DNA from: an uncultured Bacteroidales bacterium | Lineage (GTDB): Bacteria; Bacteroidota; Bacteroidia; Bacteroidales; F082 | Direction: 5' to 3' | Length of the DNA: 10,529 nt | Assembly (NCBI GenBank): GCA_937926515.1 | Contig: CALAZZ010000045.1 | Span: 1 to 10,529 of the forward strand | Shown: positions 1 through 6,386 of the stretch, one piece after another | Layout of the letters: each line of letters opens with the position of its first letter | Position numbering within the stretch: the first letter of the stretch is position 1 | Notes under the pieces: generated by a model | Seen by the model: only the letters and a program-made list of their open reading frames with translations | What the model was told of the DNA's origin: nothing | Databases searched by the model: none | Translations under genes and position numbers: made by a program

Positions 1-2
1 AA

Positions 3-518
3 GAATCGGGTATTTTTGAAAGGGCTATCCCGCTTGAGCGGGATTTAGTTCAACATAGAGTAGAAGCAATTGAGAAAAACGAAAAAGTAAATGTGATTTT
101 CTCAACACCCAATATTTTACCATTTATTTCATTCATTTTCAAAGGTGGAGAAAATTTTACCATTGAAAACTTAGATAATGAAGAATTAAAAAAAGTACAT
201 GCTGAATATCCAGACTTGATCATCTTTCTAAAAGCAGGGAAAGTTATTGAAAAACAATATGTCTATGACGAAGAAGATACGACTAAAGGAAATGCTTTTT
301 TGAAATTACACAATGCTGGAGAAAATGCACTTCTAATTTTCACTTCTCTGTTGTTAGAAAAATTAATGATTAATACTAATTTTTCGGACTATCCCATAAA
401 TTTTATAAAATATGGATCACCATTTTATGAGCATAAAATTGACTTCATAGAATTTCCTGTTGACGGAAAATTTCCAGGAATATATTATGGGGCAAATTTA
501 AATAAAGAAGAAAAATGA
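3..518 (+). CDS. Hypothetical protein, 5' end cut off by the window
   Basis: The frame is open from base 3 to a TGA at 516-518, so this is the C-terminal part of a longer protein. A GTG at position 93 could serve as a start, but the reading frame upstream of it (residues reading ESGIFERAIPLERDLV) looks equally coding, so the real start is probably outside the window. The visible part is about 171 residues, mixed alpha/beta, with acidic and lysine-rich stretches, no transmembrane segment, no cysteine motif and no recognisable catalytic signature. I do not recognise a family. The gene stops 12 nt before an inverted-repeat element beginning at 531, the arrangement expected of a gene cassette, though that is inference. 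Confidence 0.6.
   Translation, partial: ESGIFERAIPLERDLVQHRVEAIEKNEKVNVIFSTPNILPFISFIFKGGENFTIENLDNEELKKVHAEYPDLIIFLKAGKVIEKQYVYDEEDTTKGNAFLKLHNAGENALLIFTSLLLEKLMINTNFSDYPINFIKYGSPFYEHKIDFIEFPVDGKFPGIYYGANLNKEEK
27..44. repeat. Perfect 8-bp inverted repeat inside a coding frame
   Basis: ATCCCGCT and AGCGGGAT are separated by TG, giving a perfect 8-bp stem with a 2-nt centre. It is GC-rich against AT-rich surroundings and is translated in frame as part of AIPLERDL. It may be an inserted palindromic repeat or simply coincidental codon use; one copy cannot decide. Confidence 0.5.
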
Positions 519-530
519 GTAAAACCCAGG

Positions 531-663
531 GCATAACAGCAATATATAATTAATTGCGGTTTTGTTGCGGATAATCAACATTATCACCCGCATCGGCCTC
601 GGTGCTTTTCGACAGGAAAGCACCACGCAATTAGCAACTAATCATATTTTCGAAACGTTGTGC
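531..663. repeat. Nested inverted repeats, attC-like
   Basis: Outer arms GCATAAC (531-537) and GTTGTGC (657-663) are complementary apart from one G-T pair. Inner arms TAATTGCG (551-558) and CGCAATTA (626-633) are perfectly complementary. A third perfect stem, GGTGCTTT (601-608) with AAAGCACC (617-624), sits inside with an 8-nt loop. A folded single strand with short terminal arms ending in AAC/GTT just after a stop codon is how integron attC sites are built. However, the arms do not strictly match the RYYYAAC/GTTRRRY consensus, and no integrase is in the window. It is not a usual terminator because no T-run follows the stems. Confidence 0.4.
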
Positions 664-685
664 AACATGCTGAAAAAGCCAACAC

Positions 686-758
686 GCAAATAAGCACATT
701 TAGTTTTTGGCGACCCACAAGCCAAACACAAAAACCAAAATGTGCCTATTTTATTTGC
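686..758. repeat. Long imperfect hairpin upstream of the restriction operon
   Basis: Arms pair in the order GCAAATAA (686-693) with TTATTTGC (751-758), GCACATTT (694-701) with AAATGTGC (738-745), and GTTTTTGGC around 703-711 partly with GCC-AAA...AAAAAC at 721-735. The apex is near 712-720. No T-run follows, so a terminator is unlikely. It could be a second folded recombination site, a remnant of a small mobile repeat, or a structured leader for the gene at 860. From 759 to 859 the sequence is AT-rich, and I see no convincing TAnnTTTG promoter box there. Confidence 0.45.
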
Positions 759-859
759 AAATGCTCGGACAGACTAACAAGTAAACGAACGAAAAGCATA
801 TTGAAAAATGAGATAAAATAAAATTTTAGGCTATTTTAGCGACTTAATTATATGCGGAC

Positions 860-1063
860 ATGAACCGAATAAAGGAAGTGCTTGAAGCAAAAGGAATTAA
901 ACAAACTTGGTTGGCTGAAAAACTCGGAAAAAGTTACAACATGGTGAATGGTTATGTACAAAACCGACAACAACCGAGACTTGAAATTCTCTATGAAATT
1001 GCCAAAATATTGGATGTTGAAGTAGCAGACTTGCTTGAAAAAAGAAATAAAGAAAATGAGTGA
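860..1063 (+). CDS. XRE/Cro-type HTH regulator, likely controller of the R-M operon
   Basis: This 67-aa protein is a single Cro/C1-type helix-turn-helix domain. Residues about 3-58 form the five-helix fold, with QTWLAEKLGKS as the first HTH helix and turn, YNMVNGYVQNRQQ as the recognition helix, and LEILYEIAKILDVEVADLL as the closing helices typical of HTH_3 proteins. It has no other domain, so it probably acts as a dimer on DNA near its own promoter. Its last 8 nt overlap the ATG of the methyltransferase gene, so the two are co-transcribed and probably translationally coupled. Small stand-alone XRE proteins in front of restriction genes are known as C (controller) proteins that delay restriction until the host DNA is methylated. 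That role is inferred here from position and fold. No clear C-box was found upstream. Confidence 0.85.
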   Translation: MNRIKEVLEAKGIKQTWLAEKLGKSYNMVNGYVQNRQQPRLEILYEIAKILDVEVADLLEKRNKENE

Positions 1064-2900
1064 AATATCAAAAGAGCAAGAATTGCTCAATGAAATTGAC
1101 CGACTGCAAAAGCAGTTAAAAATTGCCAACAACAGGCTAAAAAAGGCAAAATACGGCTTGGTTTGGATGGAAGTGCCAGAAGCCTTTGAAGAAGATAGTG
1201 AAAACCAAATGCCTGTACTTGAAGAAGTAAAACCCAATTCTATAAGAACTGAAGACAATCAACCAACTCACATACTAATAGAAGGTGACAACTATCATGC
1301 TTTAACTTGTCTGAACTACACTCATAAAGAGAATATTGATTTAATCTATATTGATCCACCTTACAATACAGGAAAAGATGGTTTTACATATAAGGATAAA
1401 AGAATTATAGATAAGTTTCCTGATGGTACCACTGTTCCAAAAGACCATCCTTTAAGGCATAGCTATTGGCTATCCTTTATGTTTAAAAGACTAGAATTAG
1501 CTCATAAACTATTGAAACCATCAGGGAAAATTGTTATTAGTATAGATGACAACGAGTTATCTAATCTTGTTTTAATGTGTTCAGAAATTTTTGGCAGTTC
1601 TAACCAAGTGGCTATACTTCCAACAATAATGAACCTTAAAGGTAACCAAGATCAGTTTGCATTTGCTGGCACTCATGAATATACCGTGGTTTTTGCAAAG
1701 GATATAAATAAAGCTATTTTCCAAGAATTTGAATTAAGCGATGCCGAAATGGAAAAATGGGCTGAAGACGCGATTGGTTACTTTAAGAAAGGTGCACCAT
1801 TAAGAGCCACGGGAGAAGAAGATAAAAGAGAAGACAGACCAGAAATGTTCTATCCAATATTGGTTGATGAAAATGACAATGTCACAACAATTACTGCAGA
1901 AGAACATTCAGGACTATTCAACAAAGAAACTAAATCATTCAATGACGAGCATCTTAAAAGCTTAATTGAAAAACATCAGAAACTTGGTTATAACGTTGTT
2001 ATTCCTCATTCAGGAGATGAATATGGCAGATGGCGCTGGGGTTACTCTGAAAAGAATAAGAAGAGGTTAGATACTGATGTTATTGTATCGCGAACCAAAA
2101 ATGGCATTACTTTAAATAAAAAGCAGAGACCAGAATTAAATGAAATTCCTAGTAAAAAGCCCAAAACTATTTTCTATAAACCTGAATATTCAAGTGGTAA
2201 CGGAACCTCTCAAATTAAAAACATTCTAGGTTATAAGGCATTTAAAAACCCAAAACCCGTTGATCTAATTATTGATTTGATAAAAGTATCTGTAGGTATA
2301 AATGCAAGAGTTTTAGATTTTTTCGCAGGAACTGGAACAACATTGCACGCATGTTTAGAACTGAATAAATCAGGATATAACCTTCAATGTTTATTAAATA
2401 CTAATAATGAAGGAGACATTTGTAAAGAGGTAACCTATCCGAGAGTTAAAAATGCTATAATTGGTTACAGAAACCTTAAAGGCAATGATATTAATGGTCT
2501 AGGAAATTCATTAAAATATTACCAAACTACTTTCGTAGGTCAAAATAATATCCTTTCAGCTTCAGATGAAGACAAAGCAACCTTAGCTCATAAAGCAGGA
2601 TATTTACTTGCGATAGCAGAAAACACATTGGATGAAGTTGAAGCAACTTCTTATTATCAGTTTTTTGAGAATTCTGAAAAGACCACAGCAATATATTTTA
2701 AGGAAGAGTTGGATGAGATGGAAGCTTTCTTAGAGAAGGTAGAAGCGTTAAGCAAACCAGTTTCATTGTATTTGTTTAGTTGGGGCAATCAAAGCGATTA
2801 CGAAGGAATGTTTGACCATATTCCAGCCATTACCATCAAGACAATCCCCCAACCCATATTAGAGATTTACAAGAATATTTACAATATAGTGGCGATATGA
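1056..2900 (+). CDS. mod: Type III restriction-modification DNA methyltransferase (Mod)
   Basis: A 614-aa site-specific adenine-N6 methyltransferase that transfers methyl from S-adenosylmethionine and supplies target recognition for the Res partner. The N-terminus (about residues 5-30) is a charged, coiled-coil-like helix. It is followed by IEGDNYHAL and then motif IV, DPPYNTG, with DPPY at 100-103. HSYWLSFM and LLKPSGKIVISIDDNE follow, as usual in Type III Mod proteins. Motif I, LDFFAGTGTT, lies far downstream at about 420-429, so the order IV before I is the beta class. Residues about 180-390 between them hold the target-recognition region, ending with the family's NPKPVDLI. Length fits the family. 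I chose the ATG at 1056, overlapping the regulator stop by 8 nt, over an in-frame TTG at 1035. The stop overlaps the res ATG as ATGA. No simple-sequence tract that could make it phase-variable is seen. Confidence 0.95.
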   Translation: MSEISKEQELLNEIDRLQKQLKIANNRLKKAKYGLVWMEVPEAFEEDSENQMPVLEEVKPNSIRTEDNQPTHILIEGDNYHALTCLNYTHKENIDLIYIDPPYNTGKDGFTYKDKRIIDKFPDGTTVPKDHPLRHSYWLSFMFKRLELAHKLLKPSGKIVISIDDNELSNLVLMCSEIFGSSNQVAILPTIMNLKGNQDQFAFAGTHEYTVVFAKDINKAIFQEFELSDAEMEKWAEDAIGYFKKGAPLRATGEEDKREDRPEMFYPILVDENDNVTTITAEEHSGLFNKETKSFNDEHLKSLIEKHQKLGYNVVIPHSGDEYGRWRWGYSEKNKKRLDTDVIVSRTKNGITLNKKQRPELNEIPSKKPKTIFYKPEYSSGNGTSQIKNILGYKAFKNPKPVDLIIDLIKVSVGINARVLDFFAGTGTTLHACLELNKSGYNLQCLLNTNNEGDICKEVTYPRVKNAIIGYRNLKGNDINGLGNSLKYYQTTFVGQNNILSASDEDKATLAHKAGYLLAIAENTLDEVEATSYYQFFENSEKTTAIYFKEELDEMEAFLEKVEALSKPVSLYLFSWGNQSDYEGMFDHIPAITIKTIPQPILEIYKNIYNIVAI

Positions 2901-5365
2901 GCAAATTTAGTCCCTTAGACTTTCAGCAGAAAGCAATAGATAAGTTAACAGATGTCTTTCAAAAGTTGTGGCAGCGAACAGAACCACAAAGACATTTAGT
3001 TTTCAAATCACCTACAGGAAGTGGCAAGACCTATATGGTATCTAATTTCCTTCATGGTTTAAACGCTTTACCTAATTGGGATTACAACAAAGCAATTATT
3101 TGGATCACCTTTAGTGATACACTCGCTATGCAGAGTAAGGAAAAATTCAAGCAATATTTTGATACAAATCTTGAGAACAACTTACTCACAATTGAAGACT
3201 TTAAGCAAGGCAAACTTCACAAAAATGACATTCTATTTATAAATTGGCAAAAGCTCGTTTCCAAAACTGCGGAAAACAGAGTTTTACGGAGACCAGATGA
3301 TACCGATTTTCACAAGGAGCAAGGATTCTACTTTGAAGATGTAATTGAGAACACTAAGAAAGAAGGTCGAGAAATCATAATGGTAATTGATGAAAGCCAT
3401 ACACACCTTTCTGAACTTGCTCAAAAAAGTGTAGTAGATGTTGCAAATCCAAAAGTGATTGTCAATGTTTCTGCAACTCCAAAAAACGTTCCCGGTATTG
3501 ACGAAATAGAAGACGGAACTGCGGGCTATGTAAGTGTTAAAAGAGAAGATGTTGTTGCCGAAGGATTGATTAAAGAGAAGATTGCCGTTCAAACTAACGA
3601 AGACCTGCACAAATTTCCAGGACGAGATTTGGATGAACTTCTTATTGACCTTGCCATCCAAAAGAAAAAGGAACTTGAAGAAGAATATGAAAAACTTGAA
3701 AAAGAAATCAACCCTCTTGTACTTATTCAACTTCCAAATGATGACAGCAAATTGAAAGATGCAGGTCAAAAGACCAAAGAGCAAATTGTTCTAGACTACC
3801 TGTCCAAGAAAAAGATTGATGTCGATAATAAAGTTGCTTTGTGGTTTGACGGGAAACAGAAAAACATGGAGTTCATCACACATAATGAGAGTGATGTGGA
3901 TTTTATGCTTTTCAAGCAAGCTGCGGGCACAGGATGGGATTGCCCAAGAGCCCATATTTTGATAATGTTCCGTGAAATAAGTTCAGCGACTTTCTATACT
4001 CAAACCATCGGACGAATTCTTAGAATGGCAGAACCAGACAAAAAAGATGACTACAAGGATAGTCCAGATCTTAGAACAGGTTATTTATTTACAAACTACA
4101 AACGGAACGAAATTGGTATACCTGACCAGTCTGCTAAAAATAAACCTTTTGTTTACACAGGAAAGCGTAAAGAAGGAATTTCGAATGTTGAAAACCTATA
4201 CTCCGATTTTGTTTCACGTGCCGATTATGGAGATTTAGGCCAAGCGTTTAAATTTCAAATGAGTTTCTTGAAGTCTTTCAATGCATACTTCGGCATTGAA
4301 GAAAACGAGCAACTAGCATTGACGAGACCAAAGATTGAAGCCAAAGGAATTGATCTAAAACCAAAGCTGACAAATAAACTCATTGTAGATGCGGAGTTTT
4401 CAGACTACGACAAACTCAATTTAGAGTTTGCTAAAAAAGGTCGTGATGAAGAATACGAAATGTCACGCAATGATGTTGAGAAGCTTTTTAATTATTGGTG
4501 CTTCAAAATACTTTCTGAACAGACTGCAACTGAAGCTAAAGTATCCAACGTTTCCCGTTCATGGTCTCCTTTGAAATCTGCCTTGCGTGTATGGTTCAAA
4601 CGAGTATTGGACGCAGATAGCAATTATTACTACCGTGTTTTCATTGCTGACATCAATAAAGAACAAGCAAGTGTTTTCAGACCTGCATTGACAAAGGCAC
4701 TAAAAGACTACTTCCCAATTAAGAAAGAGTACATCGAAAAACGAAAGAAAGAAATCGAAGATCGAGAAGCTCCGCTTTTTGAAATCCAAGATAATTATTG
4801 CTACACAGAAGACTTTGCAGAGTTAACAATAGAAGAGGGGACATCAAAATTAAGTGCCGTTCAACCATTTTTTGTCCGTAAAGAATACCAAGGAAGAGAG
4901 AACGAATTGAAGTTCATCAAATACCTAGAGCTGAAAGCTGACAAATTGGAGTGGTGGTTTAAAAATGGTGAAGGAAGCAAAGAATATTACTGCCTCAAAT
5001 ACTTCAATACTTCAACGAAAGTAGAAAGCTTTTTTTACCCCGACTGGATTTTGAAATTCAAAGATGGACGTGTTGGAATCTTCGACACCAAAAGTGGATT
5101 TACGGCACAAAATCCAGAAGGTCGAGCTGAAGGACTTGCAAACAAAATTTTAGAACTAAATTCGGAAGGTGGCAATTACATAGGTGGACTGGTTGTTCTC
5201 GAAAACAATCAATGGTACTACTTCAATGATGATAAATACTCTTTAGAAGATGTAGTCAACAAGGTTGAAGATCCTCGTGGGAAGTATATCAAGAAATTCA
5301 ATTATGTATATACACCAGGGAAACTTAATGAGAATTGGAAACTATTAGAAAAGGTATTTGAATAA
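2897..5365 (+). CDS. res: Type III restriction enzyme Res subunit (SF2 helicase and PD-(D/E)xK nuclease)
   Basis: An 822-aa restriction subunit that, complexed with Mod, uses ATP to communicate along DNA and cut unmethylated DNA. Helicase motifs are intact and in order: a Q-like FQQKAIDKL (9-17), Walker A SPTGSGKT (38-45), motif II DESH (165-168), motif III VSATP (191-195), motif V AAGTGWDCPRA (342-352) and motif VI QTIGRILR (369-376). Residues about 255-272 are a charged coiled-coil-like helix between the two RecA lobes. The C-terminal nuclease shows YPDW (714-717) and FDTKSG (729-734), that is PD at 715-716 and DxK at 730-732, with a conserved-looking acidic stretch near 667-680. Nothing is truncated, so cutting activity is expected. 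The start overlaps the mod stop by 4 nt (ATGA), implying coupled translation. This is the last clear gene of the operon. Confidence 0.95.
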   Translation: MSKFSPLDFQQKAIDKLTDVFQKLWQRTEPQRHLVFKSPTGSGKTYMVSNFLHGLNALPNWDYNKAIIWITFSDTLAMQSKEKFKQYFDTNLENNLLTIEDFKQGKLHKNDILFINWQKLVSKTAENRVLRRPDDTDFHKEQGFYFEDVIENTKKEGREIIMVIDESHTHLSELAQKSVVDVANPKVIVNVSATPKNVPGIDEIEDGTAGYVSVKREDVVAEGLIKEKIAVQTNEDLHKFPGRDLDELLIDLAIQKKKELEEEYEKLEKEINPLVLIQLPNDDSKLKDAGQKTKEQIVLDYLSKKKIDVDNKVALWFDGKQKNMEFITHNESDVDFMLFKQAAGTGWDCPRAHILIMFREISSATFYTQTIGRILRMAEPDKKDDYKDSPDLRTGYLFTNYKRNEIGIPDQSAKNKPFVYTGKRKEGISNVENLYSDFVSRADYGDLGQAFKFQMSFLKSFNAYFGIEENEQLALTRPKIEAKGIDLKPKLTNKLIVDAEFSDYDKLNLEFAKKGRDEEYEMSRNDVEKLFNYWCFKILSEQTATEAKVSNVSRSWSPLKSALRVWFKRVLDADSNYYYRVFIADINKEQASVFRPALTKALKDYFPIKKEYIEKRKKEIEDREAPLFEIQDNYCYTEDFAELTIEEGTSKLSAVQPFFVRKEYQGRENELKFIKYLELKADKLEWWFKNGEGSKEYYCLKYFNTSTKVESFFYPDWILKFKDGRVGIFDTKSGFTAQNPEGRAEGLANKILELNSEGGNYIGGLVVLENNQWYYFNDDKYSLEDVVNKVEDPRGKYIKKFNYVYTPGKLNENWKLLEKVFE

Positions 5366-5639
5366 TGCCAACGCTCAGTTCGAATATATATCAAGCAATT
5401 CAACATTCCTCTCAGTACGGAGCAAAGTGTTCTATCTAAACCAAGTTAATTTAGCAGAGCTTAAGCGGAGCATTAACTGTAAAATATGGCCAAATATGGG
5501 TTGTTTTGAGAAGTTTTTAATCTTACTTCAGAAATAATTAACCCACGCTGGCTCTGATTTGCCATCCACTAATCAACAATAGCTTGCAACAACCCGGAAA
5601 TTGACTAAAATGATTATATTTGATGCATGAGATAGGTTA
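5366..5639. other. Spacer downstream of res, no supported gene
   Basis: No terminator with stem and T-run is obvious. An ATG at 5365 overlaps the res stop as TAATG and opens only a 24-codon frame ending at 5439, too short to call. Visible structure is limited to GTTAAT (5445-5450) facing ATTAAC (5472-5477), and the direct pair AAATATGG just before the TTGTTTTGAG stretch near 5490-5515. A TAnnTTTG box lies at its right end and is listed separately. Confidence 0.4.
5615..5622 (+). promoter_or_regulatory. Candidate Bacteroidota -7 promoter box TATATTTG
   Basis: TATATTTG matches the TAnnTTTG -7 element of Bacteroidota housekeeping promoters and lies 17 nt before the ATG at 5640. No TTTG at the usual -33 distance is present: the nearest TTG triplets, at 5584 and 5601, are too far and too near. 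The promoter is therefore only half supported. It would drive the small-protein cluster from 5640 onwards. Confidence 0.35.
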
Positions 5640-5881
5640 ATGAACGACTTAGGCGCCATCTTATCACAGGCTCAGCAATTGTTAAAAAACCGGGTAGCAT
5701 TAATGTTACAGTTACGGTTTATTTTTGTGTGGGTACTGTTGAAGATGATGATTCTTCTTTCGAAAAAATTACCGATCGCAAAAACATACTAATGAGGTAC
5801 GGCACTTTTACGGTTATATCAGGTATCTTAATTCAGCTTATTAGTCTATTTTTAGACCTAATTGTTTTGTCAGTTAAATAG
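5640..5881 (+). pseudogene. Small membrane protein gene with a frame break at A-AAA-AAC
   Basis: From the ATG at 5640, the 0 frame reads MNDLGAILSQAQQLLKN and then runs on as an unconvincing basic and hydrophobic tail to a TAA at 5790-5792 (50 aa). The -1 frame is open from the same point to TAG at 5879-5881 and looks far more protein-like: KPGSINVTVTVYF, an acidic patch EDDDSS, then a hydrophobic segment (about 56-77 of the joined 80-aa product), ending VLSVK. The joint falls exactly on TTA AAA AAC, a textbook -1 slippery heptamer. One extra A in the six-A run would also restore the frame. So it is either a recently broken gene, a sequencing indel, or a gene using programmed -1 frameshifting. 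No family is recognised. It begins 18 nt after a TATATTTG box and ends 26 nt before the next gene. Confidence 0.45.
5684..5690 (+). other. Slippery heptamer A AAA AAC at the frame junction
   Basis: In the 0 frame set by the ATG at 5640 the codons are TTA AAA AAC, so the heptamer is in the correct phase for tandem -1 slippage. After slippage the next codon is CCG, exactly where the long -1 frame continues. A clear downstream stem-loop or upstream Shine-Dalgarno stimulator is not evident, which weakens the programmed interpretation. Confidence 0.35.
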
Positions 5882-5907
5882 ATGTTGATCACTAAAAACA
5901 AGAAGTT

Positions 5908-6225
5908 ATGCCTTCAAAAACAGAATCCCAAATCCGCCACGAAATGCTGATTGACTTTTTATCAAAATTTTCTCAGTATCAATCAGAGGATGGTAAACCC
6001 ATGCTCAGAAAAATTCCTGATAGCCTCACAAATGATAAACTTCACAAGATTGATGCAAATTCCATCAATAAGGCCATAATCGTTTTCACTGACGTATTAA
6101 ACATCTATAGCGGCTCAGCCGGTGATGTCAATCTCTACAGGCTCATGCAGGCTTACATAGGGGTACCTGAATGCCGCGAAAAAATCAATAAGTTAGTTTA
6201 TGAAGCTCTTCACTTAGGAAAATAG
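5908..6225 (+). CDS. Hypothetical 105-aa helical protein
   Basis: Begins at an ATG after a purine-rich AAGAAG and ends with TAG at 6223-6225. The product is mostly predicted alpha-helical: IRHEMLIDFLSKFSQY near the N-terminus, INKAIIVFTDVLNIY in the middle, LYRLMQAYIGV and REKINKLVYEALHLGK at the end. It has no signal peptide, membrane segment or metal motif; the single cysteine (VPECREK) stands alone. I do not recognise a family. It sits 26 nt after the broken small-membrane-protein frame and 11 nt before the 48-aa ORF, so the group to 8087 looks like one transcription unit. A partner or regulator of the AlbA_2 protein downstream is possible but unproven. Confidence 0.7.
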   Translation: MPSKTESQIRHEMLIDFLSKFSQYQSEDGKPMLRKIPDSLTNDKLHKIDANSINKAIIVFTDVLNIYSGSAGDVNLYRLMQAYIGVPECREKINKLVYEALHLGK

Positions 6226-6236
6226 CAAGCTCTATT

Positions 6237-6383
6237 ATGCCATCTTTACGTCAAAACATTCTTTTTAATAAATCATGCGCGTCACATCAATGCTGGCGTC
6301 ACAACGCGGAGTTGGATTTCATCATCAATTATGACATTAAGTACAGGATGCGAAGGTTGCTGGATAATGTTGATGAGGAATAA
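6237..6383 (+). CDS. Small hypothetical ORF, 48 aa
   Basis: The ATG at 6237 lies 11 nt after the previous stop and the TAA at 6381-6383 lies 3 nt before the ATG of the AlbA_2 gene (TAA TAA ATG), so it fits tightly into the gene row. The product starts MPSLRQNILFNKS and ends with a basic-then-acidic tail, IKYRMRRLLDNVDEE. It has two cysteines and two histidines (SCASHQCWRH) in a short stretch, which might hold a metal, but the spacing matches no zinc motif I know. It may be a genuine small gene, or just a leader-like frame coupling translation of the next gene. Confidence 0.4.
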   Translation: MPSLRQNILFNKSCASHQCWRHNAELDFIINYDIKYRMRRLLDNVDEE

Positions 6384-6386
6384 TAA

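Noticed and set aside
601..624. Intrinsic terminator at the perfect 8-bp stem
   Set aside because: No T-run follows on either strand, so it is better explained as part of the nested repeat element.
848..1258. Minus-strand frame over the XRE gene and mod start
   Set aside because: Serine/phenylalanine-rich composition, no motif, and it is antisense to the clearly coding XRE and mod frames.
1056..2900. Phase-variable mod gene
   Set aside because: Looked for tandem simple repeats within and before mod and found none long enough to mediate switching.
3284..3784. Minus-strand 166-aa frame inside res
   Set aside because: Antisense to the helicase core with all motifs intact; the phenylalanine-rich composition is typical of an antisense shadow.
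4047..4238. Plus-strand 63-aa frame inside res
   Set aside because: Overlaps the intact Res reading frame in another phase and has no recognisable features.
5365..5439. 24-codon frame starting with TAATG overlap at the res stop
   Set aside because: The overlap is tempting, but the frame is too short, shows no motif, and such overlaps arise easily by chance.
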